64,000 bases of DNA from Plotosus lineatus (Eukaryota; Chordata; Actinopteri; Siluriformes; Plotosidae). Every line of letters starts with the position of its first letter. Position 1 is the first letter of the stretch. Below the pieces are notes generated by a model. It saw only the letters and a list, made by a program, of their open reading frames with translations. It was not told where the DNA came from and ran no database searches. The stretch lies in assembly GCA_024760905.1 (NCBI GenBank), contig CM045733.1, positions 23,906,501 to 23,970,500 of the forward strand, given 5' to 3'. This document shows, piece after piece, positions 38,854-49,720 of this stretch. The position numbers and the translations under genes were made by a program.

Positions 38854-39149
38854 CAGTAGGCCCTTGACTATTCAGGGTTTTGCACCCACGGTTTGAGTAT
38901 TCGCTGACTGCCGAGCAACTGCGTGATTCAAATTCAACCAATGGCTGCCCTCCTTTCTTCTGATTGGTTGAGCTCATGTCCCACCCCTTTTTCCTCATTC
39001 ACGTACAAGTTGTCAATGAGCCTCTTTTTTGTGTGTGTTTTAATTACCAGTTAAGCTTTATGATACCACTCAAACGTATGCCAGTTGCTTGGCAGTCAGC
39101 GAATACTCAAACCATGGGTGCAAAACCGCGAATAGTCAAGGGCCTACTG
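38854..39149. mobile_element. Tigger-like MITE with about 60-bp terminal inverted repeats
   Basis: Ends CAGTAGGCCCTTGACTATTC and GAATAGTCAAGGGCCTACTG; the repeat continues inward through GGTTTGAGTATTCGCTGACT. TA follows the right end. The interior is about 180 bp. The TIR equals the ends at 13558 and 17273. Confidence 0.8.
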
Positions 39150-39879
39150 TATTTCTAATTACTACCAAGTATTACGAACTACAAAAAGGTCATTGCGCCA
39201 AATATTCTTTGCTTTCATTTATTACTGTTTATAATATTTTACTATCTGCAGAAAAAAAAATCCATGTCACTGAAATCATCAAATCTGAATCTATTATTAC
39301 TATTCATATTATATGCATAATAATATATGAATGTCTCTAAACAATGGATTGTGATACCGCGCCCATGTAATATGCAAGTTGTTGTCTTGGACACTCACAG
39401 GGCTTCTCTCCCACTGTTTTTCTTGGCTGACCAGTTAGATGTCTGGTTGTTACTGCACTGGTGTTTGCTTTCTTTTTCAGGAAATTCTGGATTGTTATAC
39501 TCGCTATTCCTGATGCTTCTTCCATGGCTCCGGTTACTTTTACAGCCTGTGTCAGCTATAAAATTTCTTGCTTTTTGCTTATAGACAGCTTGCTGGTCTT
39601 GATGTTAGTGTATCCTTTTTTAACACAAATACAGTCCTCACAGCTGAAATCAAGGGCTCAAATCAAGAGCTTGAATGAGTAGACATAAAATATTGAAACA
39701 ATCGGTTAATCTGACAGGACATACCAGGGCAACAAGAAGCACCTATCAACCATGTGTCCCAATATTTCTGATCACTTAAAGTGGATTCAAATATAAAGGT
39801 GAACTGTGCCAAGTTGTTTAAAACATCCAGATATAAATCTTAGGAAATTAAAGGGGAAATTCTGATTTATTGTCTCATA
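39150..39879. other. Unassigned DNA
   Basis: No exon, repeat family or ORF with a recognisable motif. Confidence 0.35.
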
Positions 39880-40224
39880 AGTATCACTCACTTTCCGCCA
39901 TTAATTGGGACCGAGATCCCCACCCGACCATCGAAATCTGCGAAGTAGTGCCCCCCCCCACTGGCGAATGTACATGTATATGCAACAGATGCAACAATGT
40001 AAATAGTTTTGATGGGAGATTTTGTGTTGTTTTTTTGTTGGTTTCGGGGGTTTTTTGTTGTTGCATAATTAACCTTGTTTTTGTGGGATTTACCTTAACC
40101 TTTCCCCCTATTTTGTTAATTTCCTTATTTTTTAATTCAATGAACATTTATTTATTTATTTAAAAAAAACCCGCAATGCGCTGAAGCCGCATGAACTGAA
40201 ACGCAAATTAGCGAGGGATCCCTG
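39880..40224. mobile_element. Tigger/pogo-like MITE, copy 2
   Basis: Right end TTAGCGAGGGATCCCTG before TA; left end degraded (TCACTCACTTTCCGCC). Interior ATTGGGACCGAGATCCCCAC as in copy 1. Its right flank is duplicated in inverted orientation at 48.75 kb. Confidence 0.65.
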
Positions 40225-40446
40225 TATATGAAATAATAAAAAACCTCCATGAATCATTTCACATGAGTGTTTAAGTTCTAACTAAACATAATGGAAACAG
40301 GCTACATTTTAGGCAATGTGAAAAAAAAAGTGTATGCAAAATCTTTAATGTCCGTGATAGACTTTTAAATCACATACCCCAAAGTTCAACCAAATCTAAA
40401 TTTAATTATTCACAACATCTGTTCAATACTCGAGGTACAATGCAGT
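40225..40446. repeat. Segment duplicated in inverted orientation at 48747-48960
   Basis: Blocks CATGAATCATTTCACATG, AACTAAACATAATGGAAACA and CACATACCCCAAAGTTCAA recur as complements at 48747-48960, next to the same MITE. Confidence 0.8.
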
Positions 40447-41315
40447 GGTATCTGTCCATCTGTTCGATTTCCATAAGCACACCCACAAATTATGTATTAT
40501 GCATAAATCACACATAAGTAGGTGGGTTGGAAGAGAGCTGTAATTTGAGTGATACTGTTAGGGTGGCGCAAAAGTGTGATCGAATGTCCTTTTTAAAAAC
40601 AATTGCAATGTAGACGAGCCAGAAACCAAGCTCAGCTTAGCATAACAAGCACTGCTCAATAAACGGAAAGGGGGACGGGTTAATGGGTTCTTCTCTCACT
40701 TTCCTTCACTCATGCTGTAGTGTTTAGCTTCAGTTTGTTTCTTTAAGACAAACATGTAAAGAAGACTTGTAACAGTGCACTGTAAACACCATGCCATATT
40801 TTGGGACTCAAAACACAAGTGTATATTATTTACTTTTGTAACCATTTCTTATGGACTTCGACAAAGTTTGTCCGAAGACTTTGAAATCTCGTTTAACTGG
40901 CCCTTCTCATTCAAAGAGAATCAACATACTGGGCAAAAGCCAACTACTGTACACATAAACCCAATTAGTCATTGACCAAACAGTGGTGTTTACAATTTAA
41001 CGACATGGCTGATGTCAAAAACATTTTATGGGAATTATGCAGTTTAATGGTTTTTCTGCTGTGAAAGCACATGATGAAAGTAAAACACTAGATACAACTA
41101 CAATGCATTGATGCTGTCCTGAATGCTGCAGTGAAATATATCATTATGGATGTGACACTGATGTGCAAAGTGGCTCACAGCGTTCAACAACTTACCTGGC
41201 CATATGACTGACTTGGAGAACTGTTTTGGAGAATATAAAACTCGAATCACAGAGTGCTTAACTCTTAAATAAAATGTGATTAAAATAAGCAACATAATTA
41301 TATGAAAGAAATTAA
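40447..41315. other. Unassigned DNA
   Basis: No recognised exon or repeat. Confidence 0.35.
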
Positions 41316-41317
41316 AT

Positions 41318-41490
41318 TTAGGGCAGTGGTCTACGGTGTGAGGTGTAAAAGAACCATTGCTGAGTTTAGACAAGAGCAGCTGCAAAGCCATCATGGTGTT
41401 TCCGCCCTGCAATGGCCTGGCAGAGTTGTCTGGGATGGGCACCAGCCTCCCCGCGACCCTAATTAGGATTAAGTGGTTACAGAAAATGAA
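41318..41490 (+). mobile_element. SINE family A, V-type tail, partial
   Basis: Carries AAAAGAACCATTGCTGAGTT, GCAGCTGCAAAGCCATCA and the tail ACCCTAATTAGGATTAAGTG. The head is missing. Confidence 0.65.
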
Positions 41491-41639
41491 CTAATGCTGA
41501 AATTAAATTTAGATTTAAAGGAAAAATCTAACTGAATGCTTTGCCGGATGATATTTAATTTTTAGATTAATTTATTTACATCTTATGCATCATTTTTGAA
41601 TGTTTTAATTGTTATTTTAAACATTTATGGCATTGAATA

Positions 41640-41710
41640 GCGTCAAAGCCAAGGCTCAAACCCAAGACCTTCTTGTTGTGAGGAGGACACACTAACCAGT
41701 ACACCAGAAT
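41640..41710 (-). mobile_element. V-SINE head fragment
   Basis: The minus strand shows a TACTGGTTAGTGTGTCCTCC head and GGTCTTGGGTTTGAGCC, a decayed B box. Confidence 0.4.
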
Positions 41711-41799
41711 CACTGAGCATAAATATAAACATTTCATATGCCTTCAGGACATTAGAACAATTTAACACAAGAGTAAATTTGACATTTGACATTCATTTC

Positions 41800-42152
41800 A
41801 GGGCAGTGGTGGCCTAGTGGTATAGGGCGCTGGATCACTGGTCCTAAGATTGGAGGTTCAGGCCCCCTCACCACAGGCTGTCACTAAGACACCCCACCCC
41901 ACCCCACCCCCGTGCAGCTAACTGGGTTATCAAAGGCTGGCCATGTCTCTTGACTGTCTATGGTGTGAGGTTCATGTAAAAGAACCATTGCTCACTTTCG
42001 ACAAGAGTAGCTGCAAAGCCGTCAGCGTGTTTCCGCCCTGCGATGGCCTGGTGAGCAGTCCAGGGTGTACTCTGCCCTCGCCCGGAGTCGGCTGGGATGG
42101 GCGCCAGCCTCCCCGTGACCCTAATTAGGATTAAGCAGTTACAGAAAATGAA
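41800..42152 (+). mobile_element. SINE family A with V-SINE type tail
   Basis: Same head and body as the 9.1-kb SINE (GGCAGTGGTGGCCTAGTGGT, AACTGGGTTATCAAAGGC, AAAAGAACCATTGCTCAC, GCTGCAAAGCCGTCAGCGTG). After GTTTCCG it continues with CCCTGCGATGGCCTGGTGAG, GGGCGCCAGCCTCCCCGTGA and CCCTAATTAGGATTAAGCAG instead of the RTE-derived tail. Confidence 0.85.
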
Positions 42153-42154
42153 CT

Positions 42155-42640
42155 GAACCATCATTTTTATTTTTTTCTAGGTACTTTTTAATATCACATT
42201 TGCAGCACATCCATAAAGGTTGTTCAAGATCACACTTTGTGAGTACCCCCCCACCCAAAATAAAAAAACAGTAAACCCCATTTCGCATTCATAGATTCGA
42301 GTTACATTGTGCTGCTTAATACAAAACAAATCAAAATCCAAATCGTAAAAAAAAAAGAGTTATAACTATCAAAATGAATCAGAGAACATAGTTCAAAGTC
42401 ATTTAATTCATCCTTTTAGAAAAGATTCAGAAAGCAAACTCTTACAAAAATATTTCCATGCAGATCCATGAAAGTGAATAGCAAGGGGAATTCCAGTAGG
42501 ATGGGAACATTAGATAGGACAGGGTGTGACAAAATAACAGCTGTATACTGTGATAAGAAAATTTTAAATGGTTTCCAGGACACATCTCGAAAAACGGTGT
42601 CTTTTTTTTTTTTTTAACCATTCAATAATGATCAATTCAG
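42155..42640. other. Unassigned DNA
   Basis: AT-rich with a short C-rich run; nothing recognised. Confidence 0.35.
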
Positions 42641-43130
42641 GGTGGTACGGTTGTGCTTGGGTGAGCACATTCACTTCACAGCAAAAAGGCCCTGGGTTTG
42701 AGTCCCGGGCTCGGCGAGAGTGTTTCTATGTGGAGTTTGCATTCAACCCCAGTGCTTGTGTGGGTTTCCTCCAGGTACTTTGGATTCCTCCCACAGTCCA
42801 AATATATACACAACTGGCTAATTGGTTGTTCCAAATTAAGCCAAGGTGTGTGAATGGTTGTGTGTTTGTTGGCCCTAAGATGGTCTGGCGAACAGTTCAA
42901 GGTGTGAAATTTCGTGTCGGCAGGGATAGGCACCAGCCTCGACATGACCTTTTGGGTACACCAGTTTTCTCCTACAGTCCAAAGATATAGCACAGGCCAA
43001 CCTAGGTGTGAATGTGATTTGCCCTGTCACGGTCTGTCTGACTGTTCAGGACATTCCCCACTTTTGCCCAGTGGCAGCTGACATAGACACCATCCCCCAG
43101 CCGACCCTAGTAGGAGTAAAGCATTCAGCA
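42641..43130 (+). mobile_element. V-SINE/DANA-like SINE (family B), copy 3, extended
   Basis: Head GTGGTACGGTTGTGCTTGG, B-box-like GGGTTTGAGTCCCGGG, central block GTGGAGTTTGCATTCAACCC and CTCCCACAGTCCAAATATA. The later part has a second CTCCTACAGTCCAAAGATAT copy, so it may be two overlapping fragments. Confidence 0.65.
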
Positions 43131-43560
43131 AGTGTGAGAATAGAGGAATTCTTCAAAGAATGTTGATGCTGTTGATAAGTTTTGGCACCCCAGTCATACA
43201 CTCGCTGCATTTCTTCTCGTTTGTTCGACAATTTGAAGGAAACTTTTAGTCTTACACACAACACAACACCAACCAGGTTTGAACAAATTAATTTTTCAGT
43301 AAAAATATTGTAGGTATGAAATCTAACCCGTGTGTAATTTTTATTCAGAAACCTGGAGTCAACTGTGAAGAGAAAGCTGAAAACACCTGAGGAAAATTTG
43401 TACATTTTAAAACTTTTATGATGTCGAGTGGTGTATAAAAGTATTTCTAAACTTTCTAACTATGTTTTAAGTGCCTGCTACCTGTACTTAAATCTCGTCA
43501 GAAAATAAAATAAAAGTTTCTTACCGTCAGTGGTGAATCAGGTGCTTAGAAACAACTGCC
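43131..43560. other. Unassigned DNA
   Basis: Minus ORF 43046-43405 has no recognisable domain. Confidence 0.3.
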
Positions 43561-43572
43561 ACAGAGATTTAC

Positions 43573-43812
43573 TTGCCTCTGCGCGTGCGCAGTTGACCTC
43601 GCGAGCTCTTTCACAGCTTTCCTCCCAGATTCCCGGAGGTACTGGACGGAAGTCTATATAATCTATTACAAAAGGTGTTAAATAGTGCTCCAGCCAAGGT
43701 AGTGTGCGCTTCCTGGTGTTGCCAGGTGTGCTACACGACAACATGTTAAGAACACAATCTACATTTAAAGGTACTCTGACACAGCACTGATTGTTGCACA
43801 ACCGGAAGTGAG
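43573..43812 (-). promoter_or_regulatory. Candidate arhgap8 promoter and non-coding first exon
   Basis: On the minus strand this locally GC-richer block holds an ETS-like site (CACTTCCGGTT, 43810-43800), a CTCGCGAG box (43603-43596) and a perfect match to the NRF1 consensus (TGCGCACGCGCA, 43591-43580). A possible donor GCAA|GTAAAT follows 43573. No TATA box is obvious. The first recognised arhgap8 exon begins with an acceptor, so an upstream first exon on this strand is required, and this is the only promoter-like block I see between it and the window end. The assignment is inference. The block could belong to another transcript. Confidence 0.45.
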
Positions 43813-43899
43813 ATGGGGGTGTTATAGAAATCTTTGATCCTATGAGGATTCTGAATCCTGCGACTTTGGCTGAAAGTGGGAACACCCTAAACAACTTGC

Positions 43900-43965
43900 C
43901 GCACCATTGCAGAGCTATTCATATTCACACTCACACCTAGGGGCAAATTCCCAGGAGAGAACATG
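43900..43965 (-). mobile_element. V-SINE fragment interrupted by a SINE A copy
   Basis: Contains GGGGCAAATTCCCAGGAGAGA and AACATGCAAGT, family-B minus-strand text. The next SINE inserts into it with a 14-bp duplication. Confidence 0.45.
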
Positions 43966-43977
43966 CAAGTATAATGT

Positions 43978-44303
43978 TCAGTTCATTTTCCGTCATCGCT
44001 TAATGCTAATTAGGGTCACGGGGAGGCTGGTGCCCATCCCCGAGGCGAGGGCAGAGTACACCCTGTACAGCTTGCCAGGCCATTGCAGGGCGGAAACACG
44101 CTGACGGCTTTGCAGCTACTTCTTGTCGAGAGTCAGCAATGGTTCTTTTACATGAACCTCACACCAGAGACAGTGAGAGACATGGCCGGCCTTTGATAAT
44201 CCAGTTAGCTGCACTGGGGGGACAGTGACAACCTGTGGTGAGTGGGGCTTGAACCCCCAACCTTAGGATCAGTGATTCAGCACCTATACCACTAGGCCGC
44301 CAC
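43978..44303 (-). mobile_element. SINE family A with V-type tail, with target duplication
   Basis: Minus strand from head (GCAGTGGCGGCCTAGTGGTA) to tail (CCTAATTAGCATTAAGCGAT). Flanked by TGCAAGTATAATGT at 43964-43977 and 44304-44317. Confidence 0.8.
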
Positions 44304-44329
44304 TGCAAGTATAATGTGAATATGCGAAT

Positions 44330-44672
44330 TCATTCATTCATTCAATTTCTGAACCTCTTAATCCTAATTAAAGTCATGGTGAGTCTGGCACTCATCTCAG
44401 TCTACACTGGGTGAGGGCAGAATTCACCCTGGACAGCTCGCCAGGCCAACGTAGGCAGAGACACGCTGACAGCTATGCATCCGACTCTTGACGAAAGTCA
44501 GCAATGGTTCTTCTACATGACTCTCACTATCGACAGTGAGAGACATGGCCGGCCTTTGATAACCCAGTAAGCTGAACTGGGGGGTGTCAGTGACAACCCC
44601 TTGAGAGTGGGGCTTGAATCCACAAGCTTAGTATCAGTGATTCAGCACCTTACCACCAGACCACCACTGTCC
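44330..44672 (-). mobile_element. SINE family A with V-type tail
   Basis: Minus strand head ACAGTGGTGGTCTGGTGGTA, body GGGTTATCAAAGGCCGGCCA, tail with TTAATTAGGATTAAGAGG and an (ATTC)n/(GAAT)n end at 44332-44345. Confidence 0.75.
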
Positions 44673-44674
44673 CT

Positions 44675-45240
44675 TTGTGGTTATTACCTTAATGAGAAAC
44701 AAAATCAAGCTTGATCAGGCCTGGGACCAATAGAGAGTCAGATAAGCTATCAACTGCCAAAACAGGCAGAGCTGGTCCAACTGATAAATGACCCCACTCC
44801 ATTATATAGATTTGTCAAACTTAAGTTCAAACATTTTTTTTTCTGCGACACTCACAATTCAACTTTTGAAAGTCTTTATAATTGGCTAAGCAATGATTCT
44901 CAAAGTGGGGTCTGTGAAACTACTAACTTAAGGCAACATTATAAAAACAACAACAGTAAGATAATTATTAAATCATAAAACTTACAGATCAGGTTACACA
45001 AGTTACAAGGAAATTGGAAAATAATTTACAAATCCTTGAGCAGCTCAGTTTGTTTTTTTGTTGGTTGGTATTTGATCAGAATAAACTGAGGTTTTCAGTG
45101 GGGTTAAACTGAATTTGCTTAATCCAACCCTAACTCAAAACAGCGGCATATAATTAACATGGACTTGGATCTAATGTGTTCCATTGATAGCTTAATTAAA
45201 ATCTCCAAGGTTGTGATAAATAGGCAGAATACGACTGTGT
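44675..45240. other. Unassigned DNA
   Basis: No recognised content. Confidence 0.35.
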
Positions 45241-45245
45241 ACAAG

Positions 45246-45420
45246 GACGGCATGGTGGTGTAGTGGTTAGCATATTCGCCTTGTGTCAAGAAGGTCCTGG
45301 GTGTGAGTCTCACACTCAGTGAGGCCATATCTGTGAGAGGTTTGAAACTTCTCCATATGCTTACATAGACTTCCTCTGGGTAGTCCAGTTGGGCACTCAA
45401 AAGATATAAACATTAGGTGT
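45246..45420 (+). mobile_element. V-SINE/DANA-like SINE, degenerate
   Basis: Head ACGGCATGGTGGTGTAGTGG and AGAAGGTCCTGGGTGTGAGT; the central block is poorly preserved. Confidence 0.55.
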
Positions 45421-45635
45421 AATCCTCTTCTTCTTTTCCTTTCGGCTGCTCCCTTTAGGGGTCGCCACAGCAAATCATCTGCCTCCGTCTCACCATGTCC
45501 TCTGCATCTTCTTCTCTTACACCAACTACCTTCATATCCTCCTTCACCACATCCATAAATCTCCTCTTCGGTCTTCCTCTAGACCTTCTGTCTGGTAGTT
45601 CCAACCTCAGCATCCTACTACCGGTTTAATGATTG
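45421..45635 (-). mobile_element. 3'-end fragment of RTE-like LINE family 2
   Basis: Minus-strand remnant of the terminal coding block (RRFMDVVKEDMKVVGVREED-type) and the 3' end GCTGTGGCGACCCCTAAAGG with the A-rich tail. Confidence 0.75.
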
Positions 45636-45639
45636 TTTG

Positions 45640-46235
45640 AAATTGCCTTTTAGGTGTGAATGTCTATGCTGGCCCTATAGTGGACTGTTCTGAAGGGAAA
45701 TAATATGTTGTACGATTTTATGTAAGGTTCACCAAGATGGAGAAACCAAAGAATGGAAGTAGGAGATTATTGTTACATGTGGTGGATCCGAATACTATTT
45801 GAATCTGTTTATATGTATCAAATTACAATTTGCAGCAGACAAATAAAGTCTGGTTATTTTTATACTCTTACACTACTGATGAAGGTAGTTATAAATTATG
45901 TATGAATTATCTACTGTTTCTGTAGAAAAAAAGCCCAAATCAATGACTACACACACCGAGAATTGAGCCAGAGGGAAGAAAAAAAAACAAACAAAAAAAA
46001 AAAACAATGACCCATCACATTTTTACACACTGCCATCTCCAATTTGACCTCAAGGAAATATTTTTTTAATTTACCAGACAGTCTTGCCTTTGCTACAGCT
46101 ACTAATTGGCTGCACGTGTCAATCAAATCTTTGCATATTTACTCTCCTGTTTGGTCTTTAACCTTTTGCCAGCCTAAACACCACCAGCCCTAGGTCCAGC
46201 TAAACCTGCTAATGATAGCTCACTGAGAGTGACTA
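45640..46235. other. Unassigned DNA
   Basis: A-rich with simple repeats; no gene seen. Confidence 0.35.
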
Positions 46236-46252
46236 CAGGGTAAAGAAAATGT

Positions 46253-46530
46253 CTTCTTCTTTTGGCTTTTTAATTTTGTGTTTTAAGGGGTCACCACTGT
46301 GAATCATCTGATTCACATATTTGATTTGGCCTAGGTTTTTATGTCGGATGCCCTTCCTGACACAACCCTTTAGCAAGGGACAGAAACACGCTGACGGCTA
46401 TGCAGCTACTCTTTACAAAAGTCAGCAATGGTTCTTTTACATGAACCTCTCACCATAGACAGTGAAAGACATGGCCGGCCTTTGATAACCCAGTTAGCTG
46501 CACTGGGGAAGGGTGGTGGGGTGTGTGTGT

Positions 46531-46569
<39 letters not shown>

Positions 46570-46655
46570 AGTGACAACCTTGTGAAGAGTGGGACTTGAA
46601 CCCCCAACCTTAGGCTCAGCGATCCAGTGCCCTTTATCACCAGGCCACCACTGCC
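46253..46655 (-). mobile_element. SINE family A with RTE-like tail, perfect target duplication
   Basis: Minus strand head GGGCAGTGGTGGCCTGGTGA to tail GAATCAGATGATTCACAGTG and GTGACCCC. Flanked by CAGGGTAAAGAAAATGT at 46236-46252 and 46656-46672. A (GT)n repeat (46519-46568) has expanded inside the body. Confidence 0.85.
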
Positions 46656-46854
46656 CAGGGTAAAGAAAATGTAACTAGATAATACAGGTGTTATAATACC
46701 ACATTTCAAACCAGTGTCCAATTTTACATGACTGATGTGAAAAGTAAATTAAATAATTGTGTTTCTAATTGCATTTATAATTGTGTATAATGCAAATATC
46801 TCTACAGTCAGCTTGATAAACATCTTAAAAACAAATCAACGACAAGTAAGGTAA

Positions 46855-47162
46855 GAGGTAAAGTCCATTGGGCTTTTTACACCCGAGCCATAGTGGCTCA
46901 TCAGGCTGGTGCTTATCCCTAATTTCTATAGCATGAAGTGACTAGGAGTACATCTCCTTGTGGATGGGACGCTACTCCATCACAAGTGACCTTCCCAGTA
47001 TATTTTTACTGGTACCCATTTATACTGCTGGGTGAACAGAGACACACTTGTGATTAAGACCTTGCCCAGGGATCTTAGCACAGTGGGGCTCTAATTGGGA
47101 TTTGAACACACAATCTCCCGATCATGAGCACAGCACCCTAACCACTACACCACCTGCCCCAC
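46855..47162 (-). mobile_element. tRNA-derived SINE family C, copy 3
   Basis: Same body as 32240-32556 (GGGCTTTTTACACCCGAGCC, ACCCATTTATACTGCTGGGT) and tRNA-like head on the minus strand. Confidence 0.7.
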
Positions 47163-47335
47163 ACAAATCAAGGACAAGTACAGTAGGTACATTTAATAAT
47201 CTGTCCCTGGCCCAGTGGTTATTAAAGTGTGAAAAGTCTGACACCTAGTGGTGAAATGACAAGTTGCCTTATGGGTAGAGGTTCCACAGTGAGCTGGTCT
47301 CTTACCTTCTAGATTTTAGATTTACTACTGATCAA

Positions 47336-47655
47336 ATCATTCATTCATTTTATGAACTGTTTAATCCTAGTTAGGCTCACGGGGAGGCTGACCCCGAATC
47401 TGGGCGAGGACAGCGTACACCCTGGACAAGCTGGCCAGGTCACTACAGTTCAGAAACACACTGATAGTTATGCAGCCTGCTCTTTCTGAAAATCAGCAAA
47501 GGTTCTTTTAAATGCCTCTCACCATAAACAGTGAGACCTTTGATAAGTTAGCTGCACATGGGGGACAGCAGTGACAATCTGTTGATAGTAGGGCTTGAAC
47601 CCCTAATTTTAGGATTAGTAATCCAGCACCCTACCACTGGGCCACCATTACTCCC
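47336..47655 (-). mobile_element. SINE family A with V-type tail, older
   Basis: Minus strand head GTAATGGTGGCCCAGTGGTA; tail CTAACTAGGATTAAACAG with diverged body. Confidence 0.65.
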
Positions 47656-47659
47656 CGAT

Positions 47660-48140
47660 CCATTATGTTCAATATATTTTTTCCTCCGATTTTCTTAAAT
47701 TATGTGTATGGATTAAGCAGAGCTAGAAATAGGGGAAAAAAACGGGAAACTGGTAAAGGTCAAGGGTAAAGGTCCAGATGTATACAACTAAATATATCTT
47801 GCAAGAAACTCGACACGCCAGTTGAGATTCAACTTCCAATAATCTTCAGAATTCTGCCAAACTTCCACTGGAATGGTTCAGAACCAAAATCCTAAATACA
47901 TTGATATGGCCAGTTAAAGCCAACACACCGATTTGTATAATTTGTGGTTAAACCTGAAAATTCATATTAACCAGTGGTCTACATTCAGACTGTTGGAGCT
48001 TGAATAATGTTATCAAAAACAATAATCAAAATATCAGGATCCAGATGTGCGCAGATTATCTACAGATGGAGTTACAATCAGTTGACACAGGCAGGGTGAA
48101 TTAATAATCTTTGTGCCACATTAATAATATTTGCACATAT
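47660..48140. other. Unassigned DNA
   Basis: No recognised content. Confidence 0.35.
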
Positions 48141-48142
48141 TG

Positions 48143-48475
48143 TTGGCGGCACAGTGGCAGAGCAGCCTGTCAGCAACAAAGTCCTGGGTTTAATTCGTGG
48201 GCTCAGAAGGGACTTTGCTGTGTGGAGTTTGCATGTTCTCTCTTGGCTTGTGTGAGCTTCCTCTGGGTACACCAGTGTTTCCCCCACAGTCCAAAGACAC
48301 ATAAGGAGCACTGTTAGGCTGTACCAAACTAACCCTTGGTGTGAGTGTGAATGGATGTGAATGTTGGAGATGGATTAATGAGCTATTCAGGATGTACCCT
48401 GAATTTACCTCAGAACTGGCTGAGATAGACTACTGAAATTAGTATACATATTGTGCAAAATAAGCAGTTAAAAAT
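48143..48475 (+). mobile_element. V-SINE/DANA-like SINE (family B), copy 4
   Basis: Head GGCGGCACAGTGGCAGAGCA, decayed B box GGGTTTAATTCGTGG, block TGTGGAGTTTGCATGTTCTC and CCCACAGTCCAAAGACACAT. Confidence 0.65.
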
Positions 48476-48579
48476 TAAGATAAGTCTATTTCAATTCTTG
48501 TTTGTAATGGAAAAATGCTATAATGCATATAATTAAGGTTTTGCAGGAGAAATTGAGTTCATTCATTTTTTTTTTTTTT

Positions 48580-48705
48580 TTTTTGTGAACCGCTTAATCC
48601 TAATTAGGGTCGCGGGGAGGTTGGCACCCAACTCCAGATGAGGGTAGGGTACACCCTTGACAGCTTGCCAGGCCATCACAGGGGCGACACTCACACTAAC
48701 GAGAG
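48580..48705 (-). mobile_element. SINE V-type tail fragment
   Basis: Minus strand tail GCGACCCTAATTAGGATTAA with GGCCTGGCAAGCTGTCAAGG; T-run on the plus side (48568-48584). Confidence 0.6.
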
Positions 48706-48746
48706 ATTAAGTTCTAGTAAAATAAATAAAGAGATCCCTCGCTACT

Positions 48747-48960
48747 TGTACCTCGTGTATTGAACAGATGTTGTGAATAATTAAATTTAGATTTGCTTGA
48801 ACTTTGGGGTATGTGATTTTAAAAGTCTATCACTGACATTAAAGATTTTGCATACACTTTTTTCCTCATTACCTAAAATGTAACCTGTTCCCATTATGTT
48901 TAGTTAGAACTTATACACCCATGTGAAATGATTCATGGAGTTTTTTAATTATTTCATATA
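48747..48960. repeat. Inverted duplicate of 40225-40446
   Basis: See 40225-40446: the shared segment ends at the MITE boundary in both places, and its far end (GTACCTCG then TATTGAACAG) is also common. Confidence 0.8.
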
Positions 48961-49469
48961 CAAGGATCCCTCGCGACTTTGCGCTTCAATTCATGCGGCT
49001 TCACCGCATTGTGTTTTTTTTCCGAAAAATATTATTCGAATTAAAAAATAAGGAAACTAAGGAAGAATAGGGGAAGAGGTTCAAGAAAAATGCCACAAAA
49101 ACAAGGCCAATTATGTAAAAAAAACCCAAACAAACAAAAAAACAACAACCCCTAAACAAACTTCTTCTTCTTCTTCTTTTCCTTTCGGCTGTTCCCTTCA
49201 GGGGTCGCCACAACAAATGATCTGCCTCCATCTCTCCCTGTCCTCTGCATCTTCTACTCTTACTCCAACGACCTTCATGTCCGCCGTCACCGCATCCATA
49301 AATCTTCTCTTTGGTCTTCCTCTGGGCCTTTTGCCTGGTAGTTCCAACCTCAGCATCCTACGACCAATATACTCACCAAACAAACATAAAACAAAAAACA
49401 ACCCAAAACCTCCCATCAAAACTAGTTACATTTTTGTGAGTTGCGAATCAGGGCGCATGCGCACATGTC

Positions 49470-49512
<43 letters not shown>

Positions 49513-49720
49513 TTATATTTTATTTACATCTTATGCATTATTTTTGAATGTTTAATTGTTATTGTAAGCATTTATAGCATTGGATATGTATTTATTGATA
49601 TTATATACACATATACATTTATGTGTACGTTTGCCGGGGGGAGGTGGTGCTACTTAGTGGAATTTGGTGGTCGCGTGGGGATCTTGATCCCAATTAACCG
49701 TGGAAAGTGAGAGATCCCTG
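48961..49720. mobile_element. Tigger/pogo-like MITE, copy 3, with LINE fragment inserted
   Basis: Ends CAAGGATCCCTCGCGACTTT and GGAAAGTGAGAGATCCCTG, the latter before TA. In reverse orientation relative to copy 1. An RTE-like 3' fragment lies inside at about 49155-49385. Confidence 0.75.
49155..49385 (-). mobile_element. 3'-end fragment of RTE-like LINE family 2 nested in a MITE
   Basis: Minus frame reads [38 protein letters not shown] and ends ICCGDP before the tail GGAACAGCCGAAAGGAAAAG and GAAGAAG repeats. Flanking AAAC-rich text on both sides prevents an exact duplication call. Confidence 0.8.

Noticed and set aside
43538..43894. 118-codon minus ORF as coding first exon
   Set aside because: Promoter-like motifs occupy it and it does not join in frame with the start exon, which has its own upstream in-frame stop.
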